From positions 1-15,647 of the forward strand of contig JAESUD010000343.1 in assembly GCA_016763335.1 (NCBI GenBank): a stretch of 15,647 nt of DNA, given 5' to 3'. The DNA is from Emcibacteraceae bacterium. Lineage in GTDB: Bacteria > Pseudomonadota > Alphaproteobacteria > Sphingomonadales > Emcibacteraceae. Each line of letters starts with the position of its first letter. Positions within the stretch are counted from its first letter, which is position 1. The notes under the pieces were generated by a model. The model saw only the letters and a list, made by a program, of their open reading frames with translations. It was not told the DNA's origin and did not search any database. The translations under genes were made by a program, and so were the position numbers. Positions 1-7,147 of the stretch are shown one piece after another.

Positions 1-1
1 A

Positions 2-589
2 GGGTGTTTGTTAAATCCTGATCCTTATGAAAATGGCGGGCAAGAAGCACCGGGACTTGGTGATAAATATTGGTATCCGCTTTATGAAAAATTATGCGAG
101 CTTGATGTTCCTGCCCATATTCATAGTGCAGGATCCCGTTCAGAGCGCACACCATATTCATTACATTTCATAAATGAAGAAACCATTGCCGTTCATAGCT
201 TGCTTAAATCATCAGTATTTGATGATTTCCCCGACCTCAAAATTATCTGCTCGCATGGCGGTGGCGCTATCCCTTATCAGATGGGGCGATTTGATTCCGC
301 TTCTATGCGCGGAAAAGGTCTTCGTTTTCGTGAAAAAGTACGTAAACTTTATTTTGATACAGTTTTATATTCGGAAGCGGCGCTTGAGCTGCTTATTAAA
401 GAAATAGGCGCGGACCGTTTGCTTTTTGGTGCAGAATGCCCCGGTGTTGGCTCAACGCGCAATCCGGACACAGGTCGGACATTTGATGATATAAAACCAT
501 ATATCGACGGCTTTAGCTGGTTAGCAGATGACGACCGTCAGGCGATTTATAGCGGTAACTCGATAAAAGTGTTTAATTTGGACTTGTAA
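2..589 (+). CDS. LigJ-like amidohydrolase (amidohydrolase_2 family), 3' part
   Basis: The reading frame is open from the left edge, so the true start lies upstream; about 195 C-terminal residues are present. It looks like the amidohydrolase-2 (ACMSD/LigJ) group of TIM-barrel metal enzymes. Visible motifs are VPAHIHSAGSRSE near residue 36, CSHGGGAIPYQMGRF near residue 84, and LLFGAECPGVGS near residue 142. The last motif has Glu where decarboxylases of the superfamily usually have Asp, and this Glu is a feature I recall as a zinc ligand in LigJ (4-oxalomesaconate hydratase). LigJ belongs to protocatechuate 4,5-cleavage, yet this gene sits 17 nt before a gentisate dioxygenase, so the substrate may differ. 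It could be a hydratase or a non-oxidative aromatic decarboxylase. Family assignment is firm; the reaction is not. Confidence 0.75.
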   Translation, partial: GCLLNPDPYENGGQEAPGLGDKYWYPLYEKLCELDVPAHIHSAGSRSERTPYSLHFINEETIAVHSLLKSSVFDDFPDLKIICSHGGGAIPYQMGRFDSASMRGKGLRFREKVRKLYFDTVLYSEAALELLIKEIGADRLLFGAECPGVGSTRNPDTGRTFDDIKPYIDGFSWLADDDRQAIYSGNSIKVFNLDL

Positions 590-606
590 TTCAAGGAATT
601 AAAAAC

Positions 607-1644
607 GTGGATAAAAACAAAGCTGACAAACTGGATCAATATACAGATAAAATCTGTAAAGATAATCTTGTGCCGCTTTGGAATGTGCTTGGTAAACTGG
701 TAACGCCTGAACCAAAAAGCCCTTGTCAGCCCACATTGTGGAAATATTCAACGGTAAGGCCAGTATTGCTTGAGGCCGGAAGCTTGCTTACGGCAAAAGA
801 AGCAGAGCGGCGCGTGCTCATTCTTGAAAATCCCGGCATGCCGGGCGAAAGCAAAATCACCACATCATTATATGCGGGTATTCAGCTTATCATGCCCGGT
901 GAAATAGCCCCGGCCCATAAACATTCACAGGCGGCTTTTCGTTTTATTTTAGAAGGTGACGGTGCCTATACGGCCGTCGGCGGCGAAAAATCTTATATGA
1001 GCAAAGGTGATTTGATTTTAACCCCCAGTGGCCGCTGGCATGATCATGGCAACGAAAGTGATCAGCCGACTTTTTGGCTCGATGGTTTGGATATCCCACT
1101 TGTGCAGTTTCTCGATGCGTCGTTTATGGAGCATCATTCAGAAGATGAGCACCCCCATGTTATTGAGGACGGCGATAGCGTCGCCCGTTATGGAAGCGGC
1201 CTTATGCCCGTAGATTTTAAAGCGTCGTCGCCAACCTCACCGGTGATAAAATATCCCTATTCGCGTACCCGTGAAATTTTGGATAAAATGAAAAAAACCG
1301 ATGAATGGGACCCGTGTCATGGCCTCAAACTTATGTATGTAAACCCGGTTGACGGTAAATCTGCCTTGCCGACAATGGGCGCCTTTATGCAGCTTTTACC
1401 GAAAGGTTTTACTACTTCCACCTATAGATCAACGGATGCTACCGTTTATTCAGTTGTTGAGGGAACCGGAAAAACCAAAATTGGCGATGAAGTATTTGAG
1501 TGGGAGCCCAATGATACATTTGTGGTTCCAAGTTGGCATCATCATCAACATTTTACAGATGGTGAATGTGTGTTATTCAGTTATTCTGATCGCCCCGTGC
1601 AGCAGGCCTTAGGGTTATGGCGGGAAGATCGCGGAAATAGATAA
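607..1644 (+). CDS. Gentisate 1,2-dioxygenase
   Basis: Bicupin, Fe(II)-dependent, cytosolic ring-cleavage enzyme that opens gentisate between C1 and C2 to give maleylpyruvate. It has 345 residues, normal for the family. The N-terminal cupin carries PAHKHSQAAFRF with His104 and His106, and GRWHDHG with His145; together these match the three-His iron site of known gentisate dioxygenases. The second cupin (about 260-325, ending VPSWHHHQHF) is the structural half. The start is a GTG, chosen because AAGGA at 593-597 lies nine bases upstream and the reading frame begins there. It is followed after 23 nt by the hydrolase and then the isomerase of the same pathway, which strongly supports the assignment over a 1-hydroxy-2-naphthoate or salicylate dioxygenase, the nearest relatives. 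Confidence 0.92.
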   Translation: MDKNKADKLDQYTDKICKDNLVPLWNVLGKLVTPEPKSPCQPTLWKYSTVRPVLLEAGSLLTAKEAERRVLILENPGMPGESKITTSLYAGIQLIMPGEIAPAHKHSQAAFRFILEGDGAYTAVGGEKSYMSKGDLILTPSGRWHDHGNESDQPTFWLDGLDIPLVQFLDASFMEHHSEDEHPHVIEDGDSVARYGSGLMPVDFKASSPTSPVIKYPYSRTREILDKMKKTDEWDPCHGLKLMYVNPVDGKSALPTMGAFMQLLPKGFTTSTYRSTDATVYSVVEGTGKTKIGDEVFEWEPNDTFVVPSWHHHQHFTDGECVLFSYSDRPVQQALGLWREDRGNR

Positions 1645-1667
1645 TTATAAATCAGGAGTTTTAAGTT

Positions 1668-2354
1668 ATGGGTTTTGTTTTTAATGCCCCGTCCGTTTCA
1701 AGTGTTGCCATTCACGGTATAGAAGACCGCTTTGCCGTGCGGCGAATTTTTTGTGTTGGCCGTAATTATGCCGCCCACGCCCGCGAAATGGGCCGTGACC
1801 CTGATCGGGAGCCACCATTTTATTTTATGAAACCATCAGATGCTGTTATGGATAATGGTGCTGACGTTCCGTATCCTCCGCAAACATCCAACCTTCATTA
1901 TGAAGGGGAGCTTGTGGTCGCCATCGGTAAAAAATGTATAGACACAAATATTGATGACGCGCTTGATTATGTTTATGGTTATGCTGTCGGTAATGATCTT
2001 ACCCGCCGCGATTTACAACTTGATGCCCGCGAAAAAGGTCGCCCTTGGGATACAGGAAAAGGTTTTGACCATTCGGCGCCATGCGCGGAAATTCATACGG
2101 TTGATCAGGTCGGTCATATCGAAAATGCCCGTATCTGGTTGACAGTAAACGGCGAAACAAAACAGGATAGCAACGTCAATAAACTGATTTGGTCCATACC
2201 TGAAGTGGTGACAAATCTTTCAACGCTTTTCACCCTTATGCCCGGCGATCTGATATATACTGGTACACCCGAAGGGGTTGGCCCGGTCGTTAAAGGTGAT
2301 GTGATCAGGGTTGGTGTTGATGGCTTAACAGATTTGGAAACGAAAATTGTCTAA
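1668..2354 (+). CDS. Fumarylpyruvate hydrolase (FAH family, NagK-like)
   Basis: Member of the fumarylacetoacetate hydrolase family, 228 residues, the usual size for the single-domain bacterial enzymes. In this context it should split fumarylpyruvate into fumarate and pyruvate, the last step of gentisate breakdown. The divalent metal site is visible as NLHYEGEL (Glu79, Glu81) and YAVGNDLTRRD (Asp110). Other family blocks are FCVGRNYAAHA near 28, FYFMKPSDAV near 51, RPWDTGKGFDHSAP near 125 and the C-terminal GDLIYTGTPEGVGPV. AGGAG at 1654-1658 sets the ATG start. Its last 8 bases overlap the next gene, so the two are likely co-translated. A 2-hydroxyhepta-dienedioate or acylpyruvate hydrolase would look similar; the neighbouring dioxygenase and isomerase favour fumarylpyruvate. 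Confidence 0.88.
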   Translation: MGFVFNAPSVSSVAIHGIEDRFAVRRIFCVGRNYAAHAREMGRDPDREPPFYFMKPSDAVMDNGADVPYPPQTSNLHYEGELVVAIGKKCIDTNIDDALDYVYGYAVGNDLTRRDLQLDAREKGRPWDTGKGFDHSAPCAEIHTVDQVGHIENARIWLTVNGETKQDSNVNKLIWSIPEVVTNLSTLFTLMPGDLIYTGTPEGVGPVVKGDVIRVGVDGLTDLETKIV

Positions 2355-2994
2355 TATTATATTACATGGGTTTTGGCGCAGTTCTGCATCTTACCGGGTG
2401 CGCATCGCGCTTAATTTAAAAGCGATATCCTACCAGCAAGAAAATTATAGTCTTGGTAAAGGGGAGCATAAAACTGATGAATTCCTTAGTAAAAATCCAC
2501 AAGGTTTAGTGCCGACGCTGGAAATTGACGGAACCATCATTCCCCAGTCATTAACGATCATTGAATATCTTGATCATATAAAACAAGAAAACAGACTTCT
2601 GCCGCTTGAGCCTCTTGAAAGGGCGCGGGTTCAATCTATTGCCTATGCAATTGCCTGCGAAGTTCACCCGCTTAATAACCTGCGGGTTTTGCAATATCTC
2701 AAAAATGAGTTTGGCCAAAATCAAGATGCGGTGAATGAATGGTATCGCCATTGGGTGAGTGAAGAATTTACGGCGTTAGAAAAGAAACTCTCAACCGAAG
2801 CTGAAACTGGCCTTTTCTGTCACGGTGATAAACCGGGCTTTGCTGATTGTTTCTTGATACCGCAAATTTATAATGCCCAGCGTTTCGACTGTGATTTATC
2901 AGGTTTCCCGACAATCATGCGCATCAATGAAGCTTGTCTGAATATGGATGCTTTCAAGGATGCTGTACCGGAAGCACAGCCGGACGCTGTTTAA
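2347..2994 (+). CDS. Maleylpyruvate isomerase (zeta-class glutathione S-transferase)
   Basis: Zeta-class GST, 215 residues, expected to convert maleylpyruvate to fumarylpyruvate with glutathione as cofactor. The family signature SSxSxRVRIAL is seen at residues 12-22 as SSASYRVRIAL; the usual Cys of SSCSWRVRIAL is Ala here. The thioredoxin fold continues with NPQGLVPTLEIDG and QSLTIIEYLD; the helical domain has HPLNNLRVLQYL and GFADCFLIPQIYNAQRF, both typical of maleylpyruvate/maleylacetoacetate isomerases. The start is probably TTG at 2347, inside the end of the preceding gene, with GGAA at 2336-2339 upstream and no ATG nearby that would keep the catalytic serines. Maleylacetoacetate isomerase is the close alternative; the gentisate neighbours decide for maleylpyruvate. 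Confidence 0.88.
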   Translation: MSNIILHGFWRSSASYRVRIALNLKAISYQQENYSLGKGEHKTDEFLSKNPQGLVPTLEIDGTIIPQSLTIIEYLDHIKQENRLLPLEPLERARVQSIAYAIACEVHPLNNLRVLQYLKNEFGQNQDAVNEWYRHWVSEEFTALEKKLSTEAETGLFCHGDKPGFADCFLIPQIYNAQRFDCDLSGFPTIMRINEACLNMDAFKDAVPEAQPDAV

Positions 2995-3017
2995 CATATA
3001 ACCATTAGGTATAATCA

Positions 3018-4064
3018 ATGGGAAAAGTCGATTATGAAAAATCAAGGCGAATAGTCCGCCGGACAAACGGTAATAACCCATACTCGCCTTTATTCATGGA
3101 ACGTATGACCCCCAAGGCCAAATGGTATTTTTATATGCGTACGAAAGTGTTGCCGCAAATGCGCGATGCCGATGTCAACCCGCGCGCCTTGCCGACCCGT
3201 GATCAATGGCTTGATAGCGATATGATTAAGGATATGGCCAAGGAGCTCGGCGCTGATATAGTTGGCATTACAAAATATACCCCGAGCATCATGTATCAAG
3301 ATGTTAAAATTAAAGACCATAAAACGGTCATTGTTTTTGGTATGTCCATGAAGTACGACCTAATGGTTGATATTGGCGCTGAATCGCAGGAAGAAGTGCA
3401 CCGGGCATATTATGAGCTTGATGAAATCGGCGTCCGCCTTTCCCAACGGATTGGCGCGATGGGGTTTGAAGCAAGAACTCATCCTAATGTCGGTGATTTT
3501 CCGCTTCCTGCATATGGTTATCTTGCCGGTCTTGGTGAAGTGGCAAAGCATGGTAGTTTGGTATCGCCGGAACTTGGCAGCTCATTTCGTCTTTCTGCCA
3601 TATCAACGGAAATGCCGCTAGAGATAGACGGTGTTCAGGATTATGGCATGGATGAGCTATGCCAGAAATGCGGTATTTGTGAACGCTTTTGTCCCGGCGG
3701 CGCGATCATGCCGGAAAAAAGGGAAGTAGCAGGAATAGTGCGTTGGCATGTTGATAGTGATAAATGCCAACCTTATTTTTCACGCCTTTATGGCTGTAAA
3801 ATCTGCCTTTCCGTTTGCCCACTGACAGCGCGAGTGCCTGACTTACGTTCAAATTATAAAGAAATGTCAAAATCAATCAAAACGGCTAAAGACGCGGGTG
3901 GCATGATGAAAATGATTGATGAAAAAGACAGCCTCAATACGGAAGCATTCGATGCTATTCCTTATAACCCGGAAGATTTCGGCGGGCCTTATATTAGCAA
4001 GGCCCGCGCTGATCGTGATGATAAAGACAGTTCTATTGTCTTTGAAGATGACAAGAAAAACTAA
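3018..4064 (+). CDS. QueG/reductive-dehalogenase-like protein with two 4Fe-4S clusters
   Basis: This 348-residue protein lies 23 nt after the isomerase and is likely the last gene of the operon. The C-terminal half has two ferredoxin-type cluster motifs: CxxCxxCxxxCP at Cys215, 218, 221 and 225, and Cys250 with Cys260, 263 and 267. The preceding block, with GYLAGLGEVAKHGSLVSPELG at about 167-187 followed by a strand like LSAISTEMPLE, matches the cobalamin-binding core of epoxyqueuosine reductase (QueG) and reductive dehalogenases in layout. There is no Tat signal and no fused FMN/2Fe-2S reductase module as in catabolic enzymes such as BhbA, so it would be cytosolic and need a separate electron donor. 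The tail after 280 is charged. Superfamily membership is fairly secure. The substrate is unknown; reductive removal of a ring substituent is a guess from the operon. Confidence 0.7.
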   Translation: MGKVDYEKSRRIVRRTNGNNPYSPLFMERMTPKAKWYFYMRTKVLPQMRDADVNPRALPTRDQWLDSDMIKDMAKELGADIVGITKYTPSIMYQDVKIKDHKTVIVFGMSMKYDLMVDIGAESQEEVHRAYYELDEIGVRLSQRIGAMGFEARTHPNVGDFPLPAYGYLAGLGEVAKHGSLVSPELGSSFRLSAISTEMPLEIDGVQDYGMDELCQKCGICERFCPGGAIMPEKREVAGIVRWHVDSDKCQPYFSRLYGCKICLSVCPLTARVPDLRSNYKEMSKSIKTAKDAGGMMKMIDEKDSLNTEAFDAIPYNPEDFGGPYISKARADRDDKDSSIVFEDDKKN

Positions 4065-4071
4065 TGTCTGT

Positions 4072-5577
4072 TTAATAATCCCCGTCAAGCTTAAGAAAGT
4101 CTGAAATCAAACTTCTTGCATGACTTAAGTCGGCATTGCGCCATGCATTGGCAACCATAATGTTGGGATCACCCGAATGAAGACGTTCATACATTTGCTG
4201 ACGCGATCCAAAACCGTCGCCGGTTAGATCCCAGGCAAACTTGCAAAGCTTATGACGGTCCATTGGCGAACTATCCTTGCCGCGCATATACACATCGAGA
4301 TGTTTTTTAATTTCTGGATTGTCCCAGTCCTCGGCTGTGGGGAGAAAAATCAGTGAACTTGTTCCAATATGCTCTACTAACTCAATGAAGCGTTCTGAAA
4401 CCATTGTCGTTAGAGCGCGTCTTTCCGGTGCCTTTGCTGGTTTATAATTACCGGCAGCAGTTTTTGAAGCCTGAAGCATTGAAAGTTCAAAACTTGATTT
4501 TATCGCCCCGGCATAGGTACACATTTCGCCTAATTTTGCGATGACCTCTGGTCTTTGGATTACACCGGAAGTCTTCGCGAGCATTTCTGCGATGGCACAA
4601 AGAACTTCCATTCTAAGCACAGACAGTGACCCGCCAGCAAAGCTGGCCCATGTCATCACGCCATTTCTGAACAGTTGATTTGCCTTTAACGGTTCACGGT
4701 AAAGGAAAATGCGTTCCCACGGTATAAATACATCATCAAATATGATCAGGCTGTCTACTTCGTCATAAACCGCCGATGCCGGATGATCAATCGGGTTACG
4801 GCCGCCGTAAGCTTCACGGGCGATTTGACTTAGGCCAGGTGCGTCGCAAGGCACGGTAAACCAGATGGCAAATTCTTTTTCTTCTTCCTTAAAGCCGTAT
4901 GTCGGGCAGATCATTATTTCATTGGAATAAAGCCCGAATGTATTAAAACGCGCGCCGCGAACAATAACGCCGTCATCGCGTTCTTTGACAACACGAACGC
5001 AGCGGTCCGGGTCTTCCGGCGGGCGCAGTGTTTTATCCATACAGGGATCATGTAACCCGTGCGATAGACAAAGGTCATTTTGCCGTGCATATTTCAAATA
5101 AGCTTCAGCATTGTTGCCAAGCTCGGGATTTAGTTTTGCCAGTTCAGCGCGAAGATCGTAAATACCAACGGTCATTCCTGCCACGAAGTCGGGCAGGCGG
5201 CCGAGCATCCCCATGGCATCATTAACCCAGATTTCCGTATTGCCGCGCCGTGCCGCTAGTATTTCCTGCGTATTCGGAACGGCATATGAATGTGAACAAC
5301 GCACACCGTCTTCATCAATGAAACTCATTTTATCCTGATAGTTCGGATCATGCTGCTTGTCATAAGTTTCGGCTATTTTATGGGCCATACTTGAAAATGT
5401 AGGATGGCTGGTTACATCCTTTATTCTCTCGCCTTTATAATAAATAACCCTGTCATCACGGAGGCTTTCTAGAAATTGAGCGCCATTCTTAACGCCACTT
5501 CCTTTAACAGTCTTATAAGATGACATTTCCTTATCACGTTCGGTAACTGGTTTATCCAAAGTCGTTTTCATGTCCAT
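4072..5577 (-). CDS. HpaB-family FADH2-dependent aromatic monooxygenase, large component
   Basis: Two-component flavin monooxygenase of the 4-hydroxyphenylacetate 3-hydroxylase (HpaB) family, about 501 residues against roughly 480-520 for relatives. It would hydroxylate a phenolic ring with O2 and FADH2 from a separate reductase (HpaC type), which is not in this window. Family blocks: NGAQFLESLRDDR near the start, the acyl-CoA-dehydrogenase-like middle with DDVFIPWERIFLYRE, and the end with GDGFGSRQQMYERLHSGDPN. An ATG at 5589 is in frame, but GGAG at 5584-5587 sits six bases before the ATG at 5577, so I take 5577. The gene faces the gentisate operon with only 7 nt between stops. Some family members (TftD, chlorophenol hydroxylases) also remove halogens. 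The exact substrate cannot be read from the sequence. Confidence 0.85.
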   Translation of the reverse strand: MDMKTTLDKPVTERDKEMSSYKTVKGSGVKNGAQFLESLRDDRVIYYKGERIKDVTSHPTFSSMAHKIAETYDKQHDPNYQDKMSFIDEDGVRCSHSYAVPNTQEILAARRGNTEIWVNDAMGMLGRLPDFVAGMTVGIYDLRAELAKLNPELGNNAEAYLKYARQNDLCLSHGLHDPCMDKTLRPPEDPDRCVRVVKERDDGVIVRGARFNTFGLYSNEIMICPTYGFKEEEKEFAIWFTVPCDAPGLSQIAREAYGGRNPIDHPASAVYDEVDSLIIFDDVFIPWERIFLYREPLKANQLFRNGVMTWASFAGGSLSVLRMEVLCAIAEMLAKTSGVIQRPEVIAKLGEMCTYAGAIKSSFELSMLQASKTAAGNYKPAKAPERRALTTMVSERFIELVEHIGTSSLIFLPTAEDWDNPEIKKHLDVYMRGKDSSPMDRHKLCKFAWDLTGDGFGSRQQMYERLHSGDPNIMVANAWRNADLSHARSLISDFLKLDGDY

Positions 5578-5607
5578 TAATTTCTCCATAATTTAATATG
5601 TAATGAC

Positions 5608-5634
5608 ATTATACTTTATTAAGAAGTGCTTCAA
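5608..5634 (-). promoter_or_regulatory. Predicted promoter of the HpaB-like gene
   Basis: Read on the minus strand, a perfect TATAAT lies at 5613-5608, about 30 bases before the preferred start codon. TTGAAG lies at 5634-5629, with a 15-base spacer, slightly short of the ideal 17. The match is to the general sigma-70 consensus; no experimental support. Confidence 0.45.
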
Positions 5635-5642
5635 GAAAAAAG

Positions 5643-5658
5643 TGTTATTATAATAACA
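5643..5658. promoter_or_regulatory. 16-bp perfect palindrome, candidate operator
   Basis: TGTTATTATAATAACA is an exact palindrome in the divergent region between the monooxygenase and the secretion operon. It sits 8 bases upstream of the -35 box proposed for the monooxygenase. Size and symmetry fit a dimeric MarR- or TetR-type regulator, but no such regulator gene is in the window. Because the surroundings are AT-rich, chance is possible, though a 16-bp perfect palindrome is not common. Confidence 0.4.
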
Positions 5659-5721
5659 GTTAATGAATTGTATGAATAATGAGAAAAAATTAGCCTAAAT
5701 ATACACTTTATTTATTCATTA

Positions 5722-5749
5722 TTGATAAAAAGAGAAGTTATTGTATGTT
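5722..5749 (+). promoter_or_regulatory. Possible promoter of the type I secretion operon
   Basis: TTGATA at 5722-5727 and TATGTT at 5744-5749 are 16 bases apart and lie 31 bases before the TolC-like start codon. The -10 box matches the consensus at only four of six positions and the region is AT-rich, so this is a weak call. Confidence 0.25.
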
Positions 5750-5779
5750 ATGGGTTAACTAAAATGAGTAATTTTACTT

Positions 5780-7147
5780 ATGACTAAAAAATATTGGGGT
5801 CCTGTTATTGTTGCTATGTCTTTGACATTATTGGCGCAATTAGAAACCCACGCACAGGAAAATTCAGAATCATCTGTAAATCAGTTTGATGTCGTACCAT
5901 CATATTCTCAGGCATTTAAAGAAAATGTCGCTGCTGCTGTTGCCGAACACCCGCGTGTATTTGCTGCTATCGCCATGCGCGATGAACAGCGCTTTCAGCA
6001 AAATGAAGCCAGAGCAGGCCTATACCCTCAGCTAGAAATCGGTTTAACTGGCAGGCAGAGGCTTGCTGATAATTTTGAAGATCGTTTTGATAATATCAAC
6101 CAGCGCAGCCTTCGTGATACGGCCGCGAATGTAAGCATAACAGGACGTCAGTTGATTTATGATGGTGGTAGCACCAAGAGCAAAATTGCTAGTGCCCGAC
6201 ATGCTTTCACCGCCGCCCATGAAGAATATAGTCTAGAGGCATCAACAGTAGCACTCGCCGCAGTAGAAGCTCACTATCATGTTTTGATGCAACGTTTGCG
6301 TCGCACCTATCAGCAAGAGAATGTCACTAGACACCGCGAAATACTTGATATGGTAAATATACGCTTTGAAAGTGGCCGAGGTCCAAACCGTGATGTGACA
6401 TTGATGCAATCTCGACTTGCAATTGCTGAAACCCAACAATCCCGCGCTCAAATGGACCTCGAAGAAGCCACAAGCTATTACATGGAAGTTTATAGCTTCG
6501 CGCCGGAAAATCTTGAACGTCCGATATTGTCGTATGAATTTCCCAAATCAGAAAATGAAGCGCTAGAAACCGGATTTCTATATAACCCGATGCTCGTTAT
6601 GGCCTCATCACAGGCACTTTCATCAAAAGAATATATGAATTCTATTCGCGCCGAAAGAATGCCTAGCGTATCATTAGAGCTGGCCGCAACAAAATATGAC
6701 TTGGAGCGCGTTAATAGGGATTATGATGTAACAGGGCGGTTGATTGTCAATTATAGCCTTTATAATGGTGGCGCCAGATCAGCCCGTATATCACGTTCCC
6801 TTAAAAGCTATGAGCGTTCCCGCCATGCAGAAGATAATGTGCACCGTGAAGTGAACCGGGAAATAAAAGTGTCTTTTCAGTCAATGGAAAGTCATAAAAG
6901 ACAGGTCGTAACACTGGAAAAGGCCAGAACTGCTAGCATGATCAACCGTGATCAGACCAAAGAACAGTTCGAGGTTACCGGGGGTAGTTTATTTTCATTG
7001 CTTGAAGCAGAAAAAGAACATCATAATGCAAAAGAACAACATTTGAGGGGTATGATGGATAGTGACCTTTCCCGCTACCGGTTGCTTGGTTCAATGGGGA
7101 CCTTACTTCCAGCGTTGAATATTATCTTACAGAAAGACAGTGAATGA
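5780..7147 (+). CDS. TolC/LapE-like outer membrane channel of a type I secretion system
   Basis: Outer membrane efflux protein, 455 residues, forming the exit duct of a type I secretion system. Residues 1-25 look like a Sec signal peptide with a predicted cut after THA. The mature part has the two-fold outer membrane efflux layout: long heptad-rich helices (about 55-90, 130-230, 330-430) and short beta segments such as VSITGRQLIYDGGSTKSKI near 113 and GRLIVNYSLYNGG near 320, the two membrane-strand pairs. The start is the ATG at 5780; another ATG at 5764 is followed at once by a stop in its frame. The stop overlaps the start of the ABC gene in the sequence ATGA, so translation is coupled. Its place directly before the exporter and adaptor indicates a dedicated channel rather than a general TolC. 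Confidence 0.88.
   Translation: MTKKYWGPVIVAMSLTLLAQLETHAQENSESSVNQFDVVPSYSQAFKENVAAAVAEHPRVFAAIAMRDEQRFQQNEARAGLYPQLEIGLTGRQRLADNFEDRFDNINQRSLRDTAANVSITGRQLIYDGGSTKSKIASARHAFTAAHEEYSLEASTVALAAVEAHYHVLMQRLRRTYQQENVTRHREILDMVNIRFESGRGPNRDVTLMQSRLAIAETQQSRAQMDLEEATSYYMEVYSFAPENLERPILSYEFPKSENEALETGFLYNPMLVMASSQALSSKEYMNSIRAERMPSVSLELAATKYDLERVNRDYDVTGRLIVNYSLYNGGARSARISRSLKSYERSRHAEDNVHREVNREIKVSFQSMESHKRQVVTLEKARTASMINRDQTKEQFEVTGGSLFSLLEAEKEHHNAKEQHLRGMMDSDLSRYRLLGSMGTLLPALNIILQKDSE

Noticed and set aside
832..845. Perfect palindrome CCCGGCATGCCGGG
   Set aside because: It lies inside the gentisate dioxygenase coding region and encodes the ordinary sequence NPGMPGE; no gene end or T run follows, so it is not a terminator.
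4051..4085. Bidirectional terminator between the convergent iron-sulfur and HpaB-like genes
   Set aside because: Only 7 bases separate the stops and the best hairpin (GACA/TGTC) is weak, without a GC-rich stem.
5675..5723. AATAATGA/TCATTATT inverted repeat before the TolC-like gene
   Set aside because: Short, purely AT-rich-type arms 33 bases apart in a very AT-rich region; not distinguishable from background.
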